34,293 nucleotides of DNA from Ignavibacteriales bacterium (GTDB taxonomy: Bacteria > Bacteroidota > Ignavibacteria > UBA10030 > UBA8401). The stretch is taken from NCBI GenBank assembly GCA_026390635.1, contig JAPLFO010000117.1, positions 1 through 34,293 on the forward strand, in the 5' to 3' direction. Positions within the stretch are counted from its first letter, which is position 1; each line of letters begins with the position of its first letter. The notes under the pieces were generated by a model. The model was not told the DNA's origin. It searched no databases and saw only the letters and a program-made list of their open reading frames with translations. A program made the position numbers and the translations under genes. Shown here piece by piece: positions 1-8,530 of this stretch.

Positions 1-333
1 TTGCTGTACCTGACTGTGAGTTCCACCTATTCCCTTATGAATGTTTTCCCCATTCCGAACCCGTTCGCCGCCGGGACTCATTTTACATTCACACTATTGG
101 GAGCCTCGTCGCCTTCATCGCTGCAAATTAAGATCTACACTGTTGCCGGACGGGCCATCCGTGCTTTGAAAATCCCGGCAAGTGATGTTCGAATCGGGTT
201 TAATAAGATTGCGTGGGACGGGCGCGATGAGGACGGCAGCGAGATTGCAAATGGTATATACTTCTTCCGGCTGGTAATCGATGGAGAGAGCGGTAAACTT
301 GGCGTGACGGGAAAATTGATGAAGATGCGATAG
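1..333 (+). CDS. Secreted protein, C-terminal FlgD-like/sorting domain (5' partial)
   Basis: The reading frame is open from the first base of the window and ends at TAG, so this is the 3' end of a longer gene; the TTG at position 1 is unlikely to be the true start. The roughly 110 visible residues look like the beta-rich C-terminal domain found at the end of large secreted proteins in the FCB group: an N-P-F turn (FPIPNPF), an I-K-I-Y-x-x-x-G-R strand, then W-D-G-R-D-x-x-G and the closing A-N-G-I-Y-F-F-R-L strand. Such FlgD Ig-like or type A sorting domains usually direct proteins to a type IX-like secretion route or to the cell surface. The function of the missing N-terminal part cannot be inferred. 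Confidence 0.75.
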   Translation: MLYLTVSSTYSLMNVFPIPNPFAAGTHFTFTLLGASSPSSLQIKIYTVAGRAIRALKIPASDVRIGFNKIAWDGRDEDGSEIANGIYFFRLVIDGESGKLGVTGKLMKMR

Positions 334-363
334 GAGGAATTGTTTTCGCGGCCCCCAGAATGC

Positions 364-388
364 AAAAGACCCGCCAAATAGCGGGCCT
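364..388 (-). terminator. Intrinsic terminator of tRNA-Pro
   Basis: Read on the minus strand, a CCCGC stem, a six-base loop and a GCGGG stem (370-374 paired with 381-385) are followed by TCTTTT. It lies 15 bases beyond the tRNA 3' end and would end the tRNA transcript. The opposite strand has no T-run after the stem, so it serves only the minus strand. Confidence 0.7.
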
Positions 389-402
389 ACACTGAATATT
401 TG

Positions 403-477
<75 letters not shown>

Positions 478-490
478 TAATAAGTGTATT

Positions 491-519
491 AATATAAAGA
501 AAACACCCCTCTTTTGCAA
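491..519 (-). promoter_or_regulatory. Promoter of tRNA-Pro
   Basis: On the minus strand, TTGCAA (519-514) and TATATT (496-491) are separated by exactly 17 bases, a good match to sigma70 -35/-10 boxes. The predicted start of transcription would fall a few bases before the tRNA 5' end at 477. No other gene begins here. Confidence 0.55.
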
Positions 520-574
520 AGACTTTTTTGTAGCTGTCCGGCGATTCGTTTAACTCGATTTACAACCGGCATTT

Positions 575-1522
575 TCAGACGTTGGGCAACTCAGACACAA
601 TCACCTCTCCGATTTCGACTATCTGCCTCTCGTCTTCAATATCAAACCAACGAATTCGCTTGTCGTGTGTAAACCAGGTCAACTGCCTTTTTGCATAGCG
701 GCGTGTATTCTGTTTCATTAACTCCACCATCCGCTCCCGATCAATCTCGCCGCGGAGATACTGAAACGCTTCTTTGTATCCAACCGTCTGGAGCGCTTTC
801 AATCTATCATCATATCCCAGATCACGCAGATGCCTGACTTCGTCGAGAAAACCCGCTTCCATCATCCGCTCGACCCGCGTATTGATCGTTGTGTACAACT
901 GTGATCGCTTCCATCGTAGTCCGACGAAGACCGCATTCAGATCAGCCGATTCTCCCTGCTCCTTGTGATGCTGCGTGATCGTTTTTCCGGTTGCGCGATA
1001 TACTTCAAGCGCGCGAATAATTCTTCTGAACTGCGTCGGGATCATTCGTTCCGCTGCAGCCGGATCGACATTTCGCAATTCCTCCAACAGAGCCGCGCCG
1101 CCTTCACTTTCATAGCGGTGTTCCAGTTCCTCTCTGATCGAATCGACTCTTCCCGGACCGCTGAAGAGGCCGTCGATCAGCGCCCGCACGTAAAGGCCTG
1201 TTCCCCCGACAACCATCGGCAGCTTCGAACGTGACAGGACCTCCTGTACAACGCGCCGCCCCTGTTCCTGAAAATCACCCGCGCTGAAATGCTCTTCAGG
1301 CTCAAGTTGATCGATGAAGTGATGCGGTACGCGCGCAAGTTCTTCCATCGCCGGTTTGGCCGTTCCAATGGTAAGATGCTTGAATATCTGGCGGGAGTCT
1401 GCTGAAATGATTTCGGAGGGAATTCGAGACGCGATGAAAAGTGCAAGCGCTGTTTTTCCCGATGCGGTCGGTCCCGCAATGACGAGAATTCGTGCAGCAT
1501 GCCGGTGATCAGTTCCAGCCAT
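575..1522 (-). CDS. miaA: tRNA dimethylallyltransferase
   Basis: MiaA transfers a dimethylallyl group from DMAPP to N6 of A37 in tRNAs that read codons starting with U, the first step towards i6A/ms2i6A. The 315-residue protein has the P-loop GPTASGKT near the N-terminus, the substrate signature SADSRQIFKHLTIGTAKP, the GGTGLYVRALIDG motif and a C-terminal R-R-Y-A-K-R-Q-x-x-W-F, all in the normal order and at full family length. The ATG at 1522 was chosen because the frame upstream of it only offers a TTG (1543) and runs deeper into pcm. With this start it overlaps the end of pcm by 14 bases, which suggests translational coupling. Confidence 0.96.
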   Translation of the reverse strand: MAGTDHRHAARILVIAGPTASGKTALALFIASRIPSEIISADSRQIFKHLTIGTAKPAMEELARVPHHFIDQLEPEEHFSAGDFQEQGRRVVQEVLSRSKLPMVVGGTGLYVRALIDGLFSGPGRVDSIREELEHRYESEGGAALLEELRNVDPAAAERMIPTQFRRIIRALEVYRATGKTITQHHKEQGESADLNAVFVGLRWKRSQLYTTINTRVERMMEAGFLDEVRHLRDLGYDDRLKALQTVGYKEAFQYLRGEIDRERMVELMKQNTRRYAKRQLTWFTHDKRIRWFDIEDERQIVEIGEVIVSELPNV

Positions 1523-2144
1523 GTTTTCCGACCAAGGGAACAAATTTGAATCCGTCGACTTCGCGGGTTGAATACGATCCCCCGGTCCTTTGCACGATAA
1601 CCAACCGCTGCGAGTCTTTGCCGCCGACAGGGATCACCATCCTCCCGCCGTCTGCAAGCTGTTTCTTGAGAGCCTCAGGCACTTCCGGCGCACCTGCCGT
1701 CACGATAATGCCATCATAGGGAGCAAATTCAGACCAGCCGATCGTCCCGTCTCCTCCTTTGGAGACGACGCGCAATCCGAGGTGATCGAAAATCTGTCGC
1801 GCTTTCGTCAGAAGCTCGAGATGACGTTCGATCGTGAACACTCTGCACCCGAGCGCGGCAAGCACGGCCGCCTGATAGCCGGAGCCTGTCCCCACTTCCA
1901 GAATTTTCGTTCCGGATCGTGCTTGCAGTTCCTGCGTCATGAAGGCAACGGTGTACGGCTGCGAAATTGTCTGTTCCTGACCGATGGGAAGCGCGGAATC
2001 TTCATACGCCCGATTTACGTGCGGCCCGGCAATGAAAAGATGACGCGCAACTTTTCCGATGGCAGCAAGAACCTGTTCATCGGAGATGCCACGCTGACGC
2101 AGCAGCACAACCAACTCCGCCCGCTCTCTCTCGAATCGTCCCAC
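1509..2144 (-). CDS. pcm: Protein-L-isoaspartate O-methyltransferase
   Basis: This SAM-dependent enzyme methylates L-isoaspartyl residues that form in aged proteins and so starts their repair. The 211-residue product has the family motif P-I-G-x-x-Q-T-I-S-Q-P-Y followed by the class I methyltransferase motif I, LEVGTGSGYQAA, and the motif IVTAGAPEVP. The start codon is GTG, three bases after the glycosyltransferase stop, with no clear ribosome binding site, so it is probably translated by coupling. It sits between a glycosyltransferase and miaA in a tightly packed minus-strand string. Confidence 0.95.
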   Translation of the reverse strand: MGRFERERAELVVLLRQRGISDEQVLAAIGKVARHLFIAGPHVNRAYEDSALPIGQEQTISQPYTVAFMTQELQARSGTKILEVGTGSGYQAAVLAALGCRVFTIERHLELLTKARQIFDHLGLRVVSKGGDGTIGWSEFAPYDGIIVTAGAPEVPEALKKQLADGGRMVIPVGGKDSQRLVIVQRTGGSYSTREVDGFKFVPLVGKHGWN

Positions 2145-2147
2145 GGT

Positions 2148-2813
2148 TCAATATTCTTTCAATAGTACACGGACAAAATTGACTGTTGTATCCCAATGTG
2201 TCATCGAACTTTTTTCACCCGCATATACCGTCGGTATAGGGACCGAACCAAATCGAAATCCCGCCATCGCGGCACGAATGATAAATTCAGTCTCGGCTTC
2301 GAAGCCCGGAGAGTGCGTCGTGACCTGCTCCAACACGCGGCGGCCAATACATCGAAAACCGCACTGACTGTCTGCGATATTCGCACCCGTCCGTAAGCCG
2401 ACCAATCCTGTTGTCATGAGGTTGGAAATAATCCGATGCGCCGGCATGCCGCGAAGATCGTTCAAACGATTCCCCACAATTACGTCATATCGTCCCGTGT
2501 CGAATGCGTCCATAAACGAGGGAATGCACACGGGATCATGCTGCAGGTCTGCGTCCATTGTAATGACGGCGTCACACTCACGCCGGAGGGCACGCTCGAT
2601 GCCGGTCCGCAATGCTGCGCCTTTGCCCCGGTTGATCCCGTGCGAACAGACATCGGCTCCTGCTGCCGCCGCAATAGACGAAGTCGCATCGGCGGAGCCG
2701 TCGTCGACCACAATCACCCGGCTCAGCACACACAGTCCTTGAACTTTTTGGAGCAAACGCCCGAGTGTTTGCTCTGCATTGTAAGCGGGAATGATGATCC
2801 GGAATACGCTCAT
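2148..2813 (-). CDS. Family 2 glycosyltransferase (dolichyl-phosphate mannosyltransferase-like)
   Basis: The 221-residue protein has the GT-A fold of family GT2. IIIPAYNAEQTL opens the nucleotide-sugar domain, VVDDGSADAT carries the first Asp pair, and MDADLQHDP holds the DxD metal site. The C-terminus lacks the membrane helices seen in polyisoprenyl-glucose synthases, so it is a short cytoplasmic form like DPM1. It probably moves a sugar from a nucleotide donor to a lipid carrier for cell-envelope glycans; the donor cannot be told from sequence. The ATG at 2813 is preferred because it begins 4 bases after the cdaA stop and the family's N-terminal strand follows directly; the longer alternative (2840) overlaps cdaA. 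Confidence 0.9.
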   Translation of the reverse strand: MSVFRIIIPAYNAEQTLGRLLQKVQGLCVLSRVIVVDDGSADATSSIAAAAGADVCSHGINRGKGAALRTGIERALRRECDAVITMDADLQHDPVCIPSFMDAFDTGRYDVIVGNRLNDLRGMPAHRIISNLMTTGLVGLRTGANIADSQCGFRCIGRRVLEQVTTHSPGFEAETEFIIRAAMAGFRFGSVPIPTVYAGEKSSMTHWDTTVNFVRVLLKEY

Positions 2814-2817
2814 ACAA

Positions 2818-3633
2818 CTACGGCCGTCCCTTGATGGCATCTTTCACATTTTTCCAGGATCGTTCCATGGAGACGATCAGACGGTCGCGCAGTTCTTTCC
2901 GGACTTCCTGCGGACGGATACCGCGCGTCAGAATGCCGTCTTCGGCGATGGAGATGGTTCCGGTTTCTTCCGAAACGACCACCGCGATGGTGTCGGCCTG
3001 TTCGGAAACTCCGAGCGCAGCACGATGCCGCGTGCCGAGCACAATATCGCCGATGCGCGTGACGGCGGAGAGCGGGAGCGTGCAACGCGCCGCCTCGATG
3101 ATGCGGTCATTGACAATCACGGCACCGTCGTGCAGCGGCGACTTTGGATTAAATATTGAGAGGAGCAGCGCACGGTTGACATTGGCCATCAACACGATAC
3201 CCGATTCGCTGTATGTTTTCAAACCCGTACCGCGAACAATGATGATGAGCGCTCCCTGCTTCTTCTTTGCAAGATCAACAACCGCGCTGGCAATTTCCTC
3301 GATCGACTCTCCCACATCGATGCGTACGAACATGCGCACCACGCGGTTCCGTGCAACAATGGAAAGCAGGCGGCGGATTTCCGGCTGAAAAAGGATAATG
3401 AATGCGACCACCCACATATCTGTGAGCATGCGGAGCATCCATCCCATTGCCTTCAGATTGACGGCCTGCGCCAGCAATGAAAATGCCATAATGACCACCA
3501 GGCCGACAAAGATCTGCGCGGCGATTGTTCCTCTCATGAAGATGTACAGATGATAAAAGAGGAATGAGACGATCGCGATATCGAACAGATCGATCAGTGT
3601 GACGGTCAGAAATCCAAGTCGAAAAAGTTCCAT
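2818..3633 (-). CDS. cdaA: Diadenylate cyclase CdaA (DisA_N domain, membrane-bound)
   Basis: The enzyme makes cyclic di-AMP from two ATP. Three hydrophobic helices lie at about residues 11-32, 37-56 and 66-84, followed by a short coiled segment and the DisA_N catalytic domain. Both catalytic signatures are intact: D-G-A at residues 169-171 (in LHDGAVIV) and R-H-R at 202-204 (in GTRHRAALG). The length of 271 residues is normal for CdaA. The usual partner genes of Firmicutes (cdaR, glmM) are not adjacent; here it follows folP by 17 bases, an order often seen in the Bacteroidota/Chlorobi lineage. It is likely cotranscribed with folP and the genes downstream. Confidence 0.96.
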   Translation of the reverse strand: MELFRLGFLTVTLIDLFDIAIVSFLFYHLYIFMRGTIAAQIFVGLVVIMAFSLLAQAVNLKAMGWMLRMLTDMWVVAFIILFQPEIRRLLSIVARNRVVRMFVRIDVGESIEEIASAVVDLAKKKQGALIIIVRGTGLKTYSESGIVLMANVNRALLLSIFNPKSPLHDGAVIVNDRIIEAARCTLPLSAVTRIGDIVLGTRHRAALGVSEQADTIAVVVSEETGTISIAEDGILTRGIRPQEVRKELRDRLIVSMERSWKNVKDAIKGRP

Positions 3634-3650
3634 ACACTATTCCGTAGATA

Positions 3651-4481
3651 TCAATGGCCTCGACGGTCGATCGCGTCCGTCACGACACACACTTGTTTCA
3701 TTTCTTTCACATCATGCACGCGGACAATGTCCGCGCCATGGGCGATGGCGGCGGCAACTGCAGCGGCGGTACCAAGCAAACGCTCCTCCACCGGCACATC
3801 CAGCAGCGCACCGATAAATCCCTTTCGCGACGGTCCGATCATCACCGGACAGCCAAGCTCGCGAAATTCTCTCAGATTCCGAATGAGTGCAAGATTATGT
3901 TCCAGCGTCTTTCCAAATCCGAGTCCCGGATCGACGATAACATTGGGGACACCCGCCCGTCGTGCTGCGGCAATGCGCATCCGGAGAAATTCTTTCACTT
4001 CTTTCACAACATCTGTATACTGAGGATTCTGCTGCATCGTGGCCGGCGTTCCGAGCATATGCATCAGTACCAGCGCAGCGCCATGACGCGCTGCAACATC
4101 TGCAATCTGCGGATCGAAATTCATCCCGCTGACGTCGTTGATAATCGTTGCACCGGCATTGACTGCCGCTTCGGCAACGGCCGACTTGTAGGTATCGATT
4201 GAAATCGGCACGCTCACACGGGAGGCAAGCTGTTCAATTACCGGAATAACGCGCTGGAGTTCTTCCTCCACGCTCACAGTAGCGGCTCCCTGACCGTACA
4301 GTCCTTTGGGCCGAGTGGACTCTCCTCCGACATCGATAATGTCGGCTCCATCCCGGACCATTGCCAGACCATGGGCCACGGCCGCATCATGGTTCAGATA
4401 CTTGCCTCCATCTGAAAAGGAATCCGGCGTGACGTTCAGCACGCCCATGATATGAGTCCGTTGTGAGAAATCAAACGACAT
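3651..4481 (-). CDS. folP: Dihydropteroate synthase
   Basis: FolP joins p-aminobenzoate to 6-hydroxymethyl-dihydropterin pyrophosphate in folate synthesis and is the target of sulfonamides. The 276-residue form has all pterin-binding signatures: MGVLNVTPDSFSDGG near the N-terminus, DVGGESTRPKG, SIDTYK, INDVSG, DPGLGFGKT and GPSRKGFI. The ATG at 4481 places the first beta strand at the usual distance from the start; an in-frame extension upstream to 4592 reads as low-complexity sequence. It begins the folP-cdaA-GT2-pcm-miaA string after the terminator of the small gene upstream. Confidence 0.96.
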   Translation of the reverse strand: MSFDFSQRTHIMGVLNVTPDSFSDGGKYLNHDAAVAHGLAMVRDGADIIDVGGESTRPKGLYGQGAATVSVEEELQRVIPVIEQLASRVSVPISIDTYKSAVAEAAVNAGATIINDVSGMNFDPQIADVAARHGAALVLMHMLGTPATMQQNPQYTDVVKEVKEFLRMRIAAARRAGVPNVIVDPGLGFGKTLEHNLALIRNLREFRELGCPVMIGPSRKGFIGALLDVPVEERLLGTAAAVAAAIAHGADIVRVHDVKEMKQVCVVTDAIDRRGH

Positions 4482-4617
4482 GCTTGAATATATTAAATTG
4501 TCGGGCGTTTCACCAGAGAAGGAAGGCTTTTTCTTCGGATTTCCTGACGGCGGCAGAATGCGCCCGATTGCCGGCGGCACATCGTCCCGCACCGATACAG
4601 GAGCAGAGCAACAGCGA

Positions 4618-4655
4618 CAAAAAACAGCAAAGCCCGCCGAGTTACTCGGCAGGCT
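4618..4655 (-). terminator. Intrinsic terminator after the 34-residue protein gene
   Basis: On the minus strand, an 11-bp stem with one mismatch (4655-4645 with 4641-4631) closed by a three-base loop is followed by a T-rich tail that includes six Ts in a row near 4618-4624. It starts 7 bases beyond the stop of the small basic protein and separates that gene from folP. Confidence 0.75.
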
Positions 4656-4661
4656 CTGCGA

Positions 4662-4766
4662 TCACGCTTGCGGTTTCTTCTTTGCGAGAAGCGCCCTTGC
4701 TTTTTCTTTCATCTTCACTCTGCGCTTGCGATGCTTCTGTGAAACCTTCATACCTTTTTTGTTCAT
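4662..4766 (-). CDS. 34-residue basic protein, possibly ribosome-associated
   Basis: A short ATG-to-TGA frame encodes a 34-residue, strongly basic peptide: about 15 Lys or Arg, one Glu, with core KHRKRRVKMKEKARALLAKKK. A perfect AAGGAG ribosome binding site (4776-4781) lies nine bases before the ATG and a strong terminator follows directly, so the gene is framed by normal expression signals. Its size and charge resemble the tiny ribosomal proteins and the AURKAIP1/COX24-like peptides found in many bacteria, but I cannot match it to a named family by eye. The ribosomal role is an inference from composition only. Confidence 0.65.
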   Translation of the reverse strand: MNKKGMKVSQKHRKRRVKMKEKARALLAKKKPQA

Positions 4767-4832
4767 TGACGTGTACTCCTTGTGTTTTGACGTGTATGAA
4801 GATAGCAAATTACGTCAAAGAAATCAAGGAAT

Positions 4833-5444
4833 TCACTTCACTTGCCGAAACCGGTCTTCCACATCGTTCCAATTGACGACGTTCCAGAATGCGGCAAGGT
4901 AGTCTGCACGCCGATTTTGATATTTGAGGTAGTAGGCATGCTCCCAGACGTCACACGTCAGAATCGGGTGAATGCCTTCCGACAACGGACTGTCCTGATT
5001 TGCTGTCGAAGTGATTGCCAGCTTTCCGTCCTTGCCGATCACCAACCAAGCCCAACCCGATCCGAAGCGTCCGAGGCCGGCCTTCTGAAACTGCTCTTTA
5101 AAAGATGCAAGAGATCCAAAAACACCGTCGATCGCCATTGCAAGAGCTGATCCGCTGGGTTCTTTCACGCCTGTTTTAAGCTGCTTCCAGAACATATTGT
5201 GATTCACGACACCGCCGCCGTTGTTGCGGACAGCGGTACGGATAGTTTCCGGGATTGTGTTAAGGCTCTTGAGGAGCTCTTCACCGGTTTTCCCCTGCAG
5301 CTCCGGATTGTTCGCCAGCGCATTGTTGAGGTTGGTGACGTATGTTGCATGATGCTTGTCATGATGGATTTCCATCGTTTTTGCATCGATGAATGGTTCA
5401 AGCGCATCAAATGCATACGGAAGCGGTTCAAGAATATGGGCCAT
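4833..5444 (-). CDS. sodA: Superoxide dismutase, Mn-type
   Basis: This Fe/Mn-family superoxide dismutase turns superoxide into O2 and H2O2. The 203-residue protein shows the four metal ligands: His27 in EIHHDKHH, His in NHNMFW, and Asp and His in [15 protein letters not shown]. The ANQDSPL motif places a Gln next to the active site, as in manganese enzymes, where iron enzymes usually have an Ala-Gly in that loop; metal preference is therefore inferred as Mn. The start at 5444 has a GGAGG ribosome binding site (5454-5458) nine bases upstream; an in-frame upstream extension to 5519 lacks one. There is no signal peptide, so it acts in the cytoplasm. It lies downstream of the Suf genes, fitting an oxidative-stress neighbourhood. 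Confidence 0.96.
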   Translation of the reverse strand: MAHILEPLPYAFDALEPFIDAKTMEIHHDKHHATYVTNLNNALANNPELQGKTGEELLKSLNTIPETIRTAVRNNGGGVVNHNMFWKQLKTGVKEPSGSALAMAIDGVFGSLASFKEQFQKAGLGRFGSGWAWLVIGKDGKLAITSTANQDSPLSEGIHPILTCDVWEHAYYLKYQNRRADYLAAFWNVVNWNDVEDRFRQVK

Positions 5445-5549
5445 TGTATAGATCCTCCAAATGAGAGATGAGTGATACTGTGAGATTGATAACACTCGGT
5501 CAGCGTTTATTGTTCCCATGTATCGGACGGGCGTGACAGGTTTCGCCTA

Positions 5550-6428
5550 TCACACAAACGAAATGAACAGCATTATAGCCGTCAGAACGACGACCCAGAA
5601 CAGGAAGAAATAGACCGTACCGAGCATCAGGAATTTTACGAAGGTTTTTCCCCGTCCCTGTTGATAGACACACCTCATGCCTTTGTAAAGATAGAATGGA
5701 ATAACAAATACAAGGAGGAGCGATAAGTCACCGACGAGCTCGATTCCGGTCTTTTCGAGGAGGACGATGATCAGCAGGATCAGAAACACAAACGCATGAA
5801 AATGAAATGAGAAAATAAGATGCTTAAAATAAAACGCTTTTGAACGGATGTAGAGGAGCTTCAGTATGAGCGCAAAGATCGGCAGAAGAATGAAGATGAC
5901 CTGGGGGGCATGTTCACGGAGACCATCGAAAAAGAGGTCCGGATTCGTTTTCAGTTTTGTTATTCCCCGGTTCAGCCGTCCACCGAAGATTTTTTTAACG
6001 GTGGACGAGTCGCGTGGTGCGCTGATTGAAATCTTCGAGCGCGTGGACCTGATCAAAGTGTCAACGCCGGTGACACTAAGAACAGAATCTGCCGCAATGT
6101 TTTTCTGTCCAGTCGATTCGGAACTGTCGCCAAGCACCGCGAGCGCAAAGAAAAACAGAAAGCTCAGGAAGAAATAGAGCTTGAAGGGAGAAATATACCT
6201 CGTCCGCCTTCCGGCGATGTACTCCTGCGTCAGGAATCCGGGTTTCAAAAAGAATGGCGGCAAGCTTTTCAGAAAGCGGTTGTCGAAAGAGAATATTTCT
6301 TCGCCGAGATCTTTTGAAAGCTCTTTCAGCGGCGCATTGAGATTGACATCACGTTGACCGCAATGCGAACAATACTCTCCGTGAAGTTCAGCACCGCAAT
6401 CTGCACAGTGGCGGGCCGATTCGGGCAT
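5550..6428 (-). CDS. DUF3667 membrane protein with N-terminal zinc ribbon
   Basis: The N-terminus has two Cys pairs, C8-x2-C11 and C20-x2-C23, forming a small zinc-ribbon ending in CSHCGQRD, followed by a conserved stretch around FSFDNRFLKSLPPFFLKPG and the R-R-T-R-Y-I-S-P-F-x-L-Y motif that leads into the first membrane helix. This order is the hallmark of DUF3667, a family common in Bacteroidota with no known function. At least four further hydrophobic segments follow, with a Ser/Thr-rich soluble loop in between. It starts 21 bases after sufT and may be read through from the Suf operon, though a link to Fe-S work is not shown. Confidence 0.85.
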   Translation of the reverse strand: MPESARHCADCGAELHGEYCSHCGQRDVNLNAPLKELSKDLGEEIFSFDNRFLKSLPPFFLKPGFLTQEYIAGRRTRYISPFKLYFFLSFLFFFALAVLGDSSESTGQKNIAADSVLSVTGVDTLIRSTRSKISISAPRDSSTVKKIFGGRLNRGITKLKTNPDLFFDGLREHAPQVIFILLPIFALILKLLYIRSKAFYFKHLIFSFHFHAFVFLILLIIVLLEKTGIELVGDLSLLLVFVIPFYLYKGMRCVYQQGRGKTFVKFLMLGTVYFFLFWVVVLTAIMLFISFV

Positions 6429-6449
6429 AGTAATCTCTGGTAAGAATGC

Positions 6450-6779
6450 TCAGAACATGTTGAGTGTCAACTTTGCTTCCTCAGTCATCATGCTGGGATC
6501 CCAGCGGGGCTCCCACACGACGTTGACCGTTGCCGAGGTGATCCCCTTCACCGTCTCTGCTTTCTCTTTGACTTCGGGGGGCAGACTCTGCGCCGCGGGA
6601 CATGCGGGTGACGTTAGTGTCATGTTGATCGTCGCCGTACCGCCCGGAGTCACTTCCACCGTATACACGAGACCGAGCTCGTAGATGTTCACCGGTATTT
6701 CCGGATCGTAGCAGGTCTTGATTGCTTCGATCACTTCGTCCCGAAGGACGAGCAGTTCAAAAGAATTAAAGTCCGACAT
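6450..6779 (-). CDS. sufT: SufT-like Fe-S assembly protein (MIP18/DUF59)
   Basis: A 109-residue MIP18-family protein of the kind that helps mature Fe-S proteins. It carries DPEIPVNIYELGLVY at residues 25-39 and the SPACP motif with the conserved Cys60, both diagnostic for the SufT/PaaD-like DUF59 group. It is the last clearly Fe-S-related gene of the suf cluster, starting 10 bases after sufU. In Bacteroidota such a gene commonly closes the suf operon, which supports the assignment over other DUF59 members. Confidence 0.9.
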   Translation of the reverse strand: MSDFNSFELLVLRDEVIEAIKTCYDPEIPVNIYELGLVYTVEVTPGGTATINMTLTSPACPAAQSLPPEVKEKAETVKGITSATVNVVWEPRWDPSMMTEEAKLTLNMF

Positions 6780-6789
6780 TGTTCACCCG

Positions 6790-7254
6790 TTATTCTTCCG
6801 TTGTGACAACCTTGCTGTCTTCTGAGGCGAGCGCACCATGGAGCGCATGCCAGGCCAGACTTGCACATTTAATTCGCGCGGGAAACTCTGAGACACCGGC
6901 GAGAGCGCCGAGACATCCCAGTTCTTCAATGTCATCCTCGACCGCGCTCTTCATGCCGCGCGTCACCAGCGTGTGAAATTTCTGAAACAAATCCTCCGCT
7001 TCTGCCTTCTTCACTCCCTTGACCGCTGTCGTCATCATGGAAGCCGATGCCTTCGAGATTGCACATCCGGCGCCCTGAAAAGAAACGTCTTTGATCGTAT
7101 CGCCGTCCATTTCCAGAAATACCGTGAAGTGATCTCCGCACAACGGATTGTACCCCTCGGCAATCTTCGTCGGATGGTCCATATGCCGGCAGTTGCGGGG
7201 ATTCTTATTGTGATCAAGGATCAATTGCTGGTACAACTCATTCACGCTGCTCAT
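6790..7254 (-). CDS. sufU: Fe-S scaffold / sulfur-transfer protein SufU
   Basis: SufU accepts sulfur from SufS and passes it to the SufBCD complex. The 154-residue protein has the three Cys and one Asp expected for zinc or cluster binding: C39 and D41 in PLCGD, C64 in GCAISKAS, C130 in IKCASLAWH. The longer spacing between C64 and C130, with the segment around ELGCLGALAGVSEFPAR, is the insertion that separates SufU from IscU. Its ATG overlaps the sufS stop by four bases (ATGA), a sign of coupled translation. Confidence 0.95.
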   Translation of the reverse strand: MSSVNELYQQLILDHNKNPRNCRHMDHPTKIAEGYNPLCGDHFTVFLEMDGDTIKDVSFQGAGCAISKASASMMTTAVKGVKKAEAEDLFQKFHTLVTRGMKSAVEDDIEELGCLGALAGVSEFPARIKCASLAWHALHGALASEDSKVVTTEE

Positions 7255-8519
7255 GCCTGAAATACCTCCTGGACTTTCTTGATCCCTTCTGTCAGCACAT
7301 CGATTTCAGCAATTGTATTATAGAATGCGAAGGAAGCGCGCGCTGTCGCCGGGACACCAAATCGCGCCATCACCGGCTGTGTGCAGTGGTGCCCGGTACG
7401 AATTGCAACGCCTTCCTGATCCAGAATCGTTCCGACGTCGTGCGCATGTACGGTATCCAGCACAAAAGACAGAACGGACGCCTTTTCTGCTGCGGTGCCG
7501 ATCAAGCGGACTCCTTCCAAAGACCCTATTTTTTTAGTTGCATAGCGAAGAAGATTGTTCTCATGATCCCCGATAGCGCTCAAGCCCACCTTTTGAACGT
7601 AGTCCAATGCGGTACCGAGTGCGATGACGTCTGCGACATTCGGAGTCCCCGCTTCGAACTTGTACGGCAGCTCATTGAACGTCGTCTTTTCGAACGTAAC
7701 AGAACGGATCATGTCCCCGCCCGCCTGATACGGCGGCATTGATTCCAGCAGATGCATCTTTCCATACAGCACGCCGATTCCTGTCGGCCCGAACACCTTG
7801 TGGCCTGACATTACAAAGAAGTCGCAATCCAGATTCCGCACATCCACGGTCAGATGACTCGTTGCCTGTGCTCCATCCACGAGAACCGGAACTCCCCGGG
7901 CGTGGGCAAAAGCAATAATTCGTTTGATTGGGTTGATGGTACCAAGACTGTTGGAAATGTACACCATCGACACGAGTTTTGTCTTTTCATTGACCAGCGC
8001 CTCGTATGCCTCCACATCCAGTTCTCCCCGATCATTGATCGGAACGACGCGCAGGATGCATCCTTTCTCTTCGCACAACAACTGCCACGGAACAATATTC
8101 GAATGGTGCTCCATTGCCGAAATAACGATCTCGTCTCCAGCGCCGATGAATTTCCGGCCGAAGCTGTCTTTGACGAGATTGATGCCTTCCGTCGTCCCGC
8201 GCACAAAAATGATTTCCCGTGTGTCGGCAGCATTCAGAAACAGTTTTATTTTCCCGCGCGTCTTTTCATACTCGTACGTAGCAAGCTCACTCAGGTAATG
8301 AACGCCCCGGTGAATATTCGCGTTCTGCTCACGATAATATTTGACCAGCGTGTCGATCACCGCCTGGGGTTTTTGAGTCGTTGCCGCGTTGTCGAAATAC
8401 ACAAGTGGTTTGCCGTGCACACGTTGATGAAGGATCGGGAAATCTGCACGCAGGGCCTCAACATCCAGCGTATGTCCTGTGCCGCCCTGTGCTTCTTTGT
8501 CTGTACTTGCTGATCTCAC
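7251..8519 (-). CDS. sufS: Cysteine desulfurase SufS
   Basis: SufS is a PLP enzyme that removes sulfur from cysteine to give an enzyme persulfide. The 422-residue protein has the PLP lysine K241 in MSGHKVFGPTG and the group II catalytic Cys379 in RTGHHCTQP. The start is GTG at 8519, backed by GGGAG six bases upstream; it begins 11 bases after sufD. A second, IscS-type desulfurase is encoded at the start of the same gene cluster, so the cell may have two sulfur entry points for cluster building. Confidence 0.96.
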   Translation of the reverse strand: MRSASTDKEAQGGTGHTLDVEALRADFPILHQRVHGKPLVYFDNAATTQKPQAVIDTLVKYYREQNANIHRGVHYLSELATYEYEKTRGKIKLFLNAADTREIIFVRGTTEGINLVKDSFGRKFIGAGDEIVISAMEHHSNIVPWQLLCEEKGCILRVVPINDRGELDVEAYEALVNEKTKLVSMVYISNSLGTINPIKRIIAFAHARGVPVLVDGAQATSHLTVDVRNLDCDFFVMSGHKVFGPTGIGVLYGKMHLLESMPPYQAGGDMIRSVTFEKTTFNELPYKFEAGTPNVADVIALGTALDYVQKVGLSAIGDHENNLLRYATKKIGSLEGVRLIGTAAEKASVLSFVLDTVHAHDVGTILDQEGVAIRTGHHCTQPVMARFGVPATARASFAFYNTIAEIDVLTEGIKKVQEVFQA

Positions 8520-8530
8520 TGACGTCTCCC

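Noticed and set aside
5533-5553. Imperfect inverted repeat at the end of the DUF3667 gene
   Set aside because: One mismatch in an 8-bp stem and no T-run on either strand; too weak to call a terminator.
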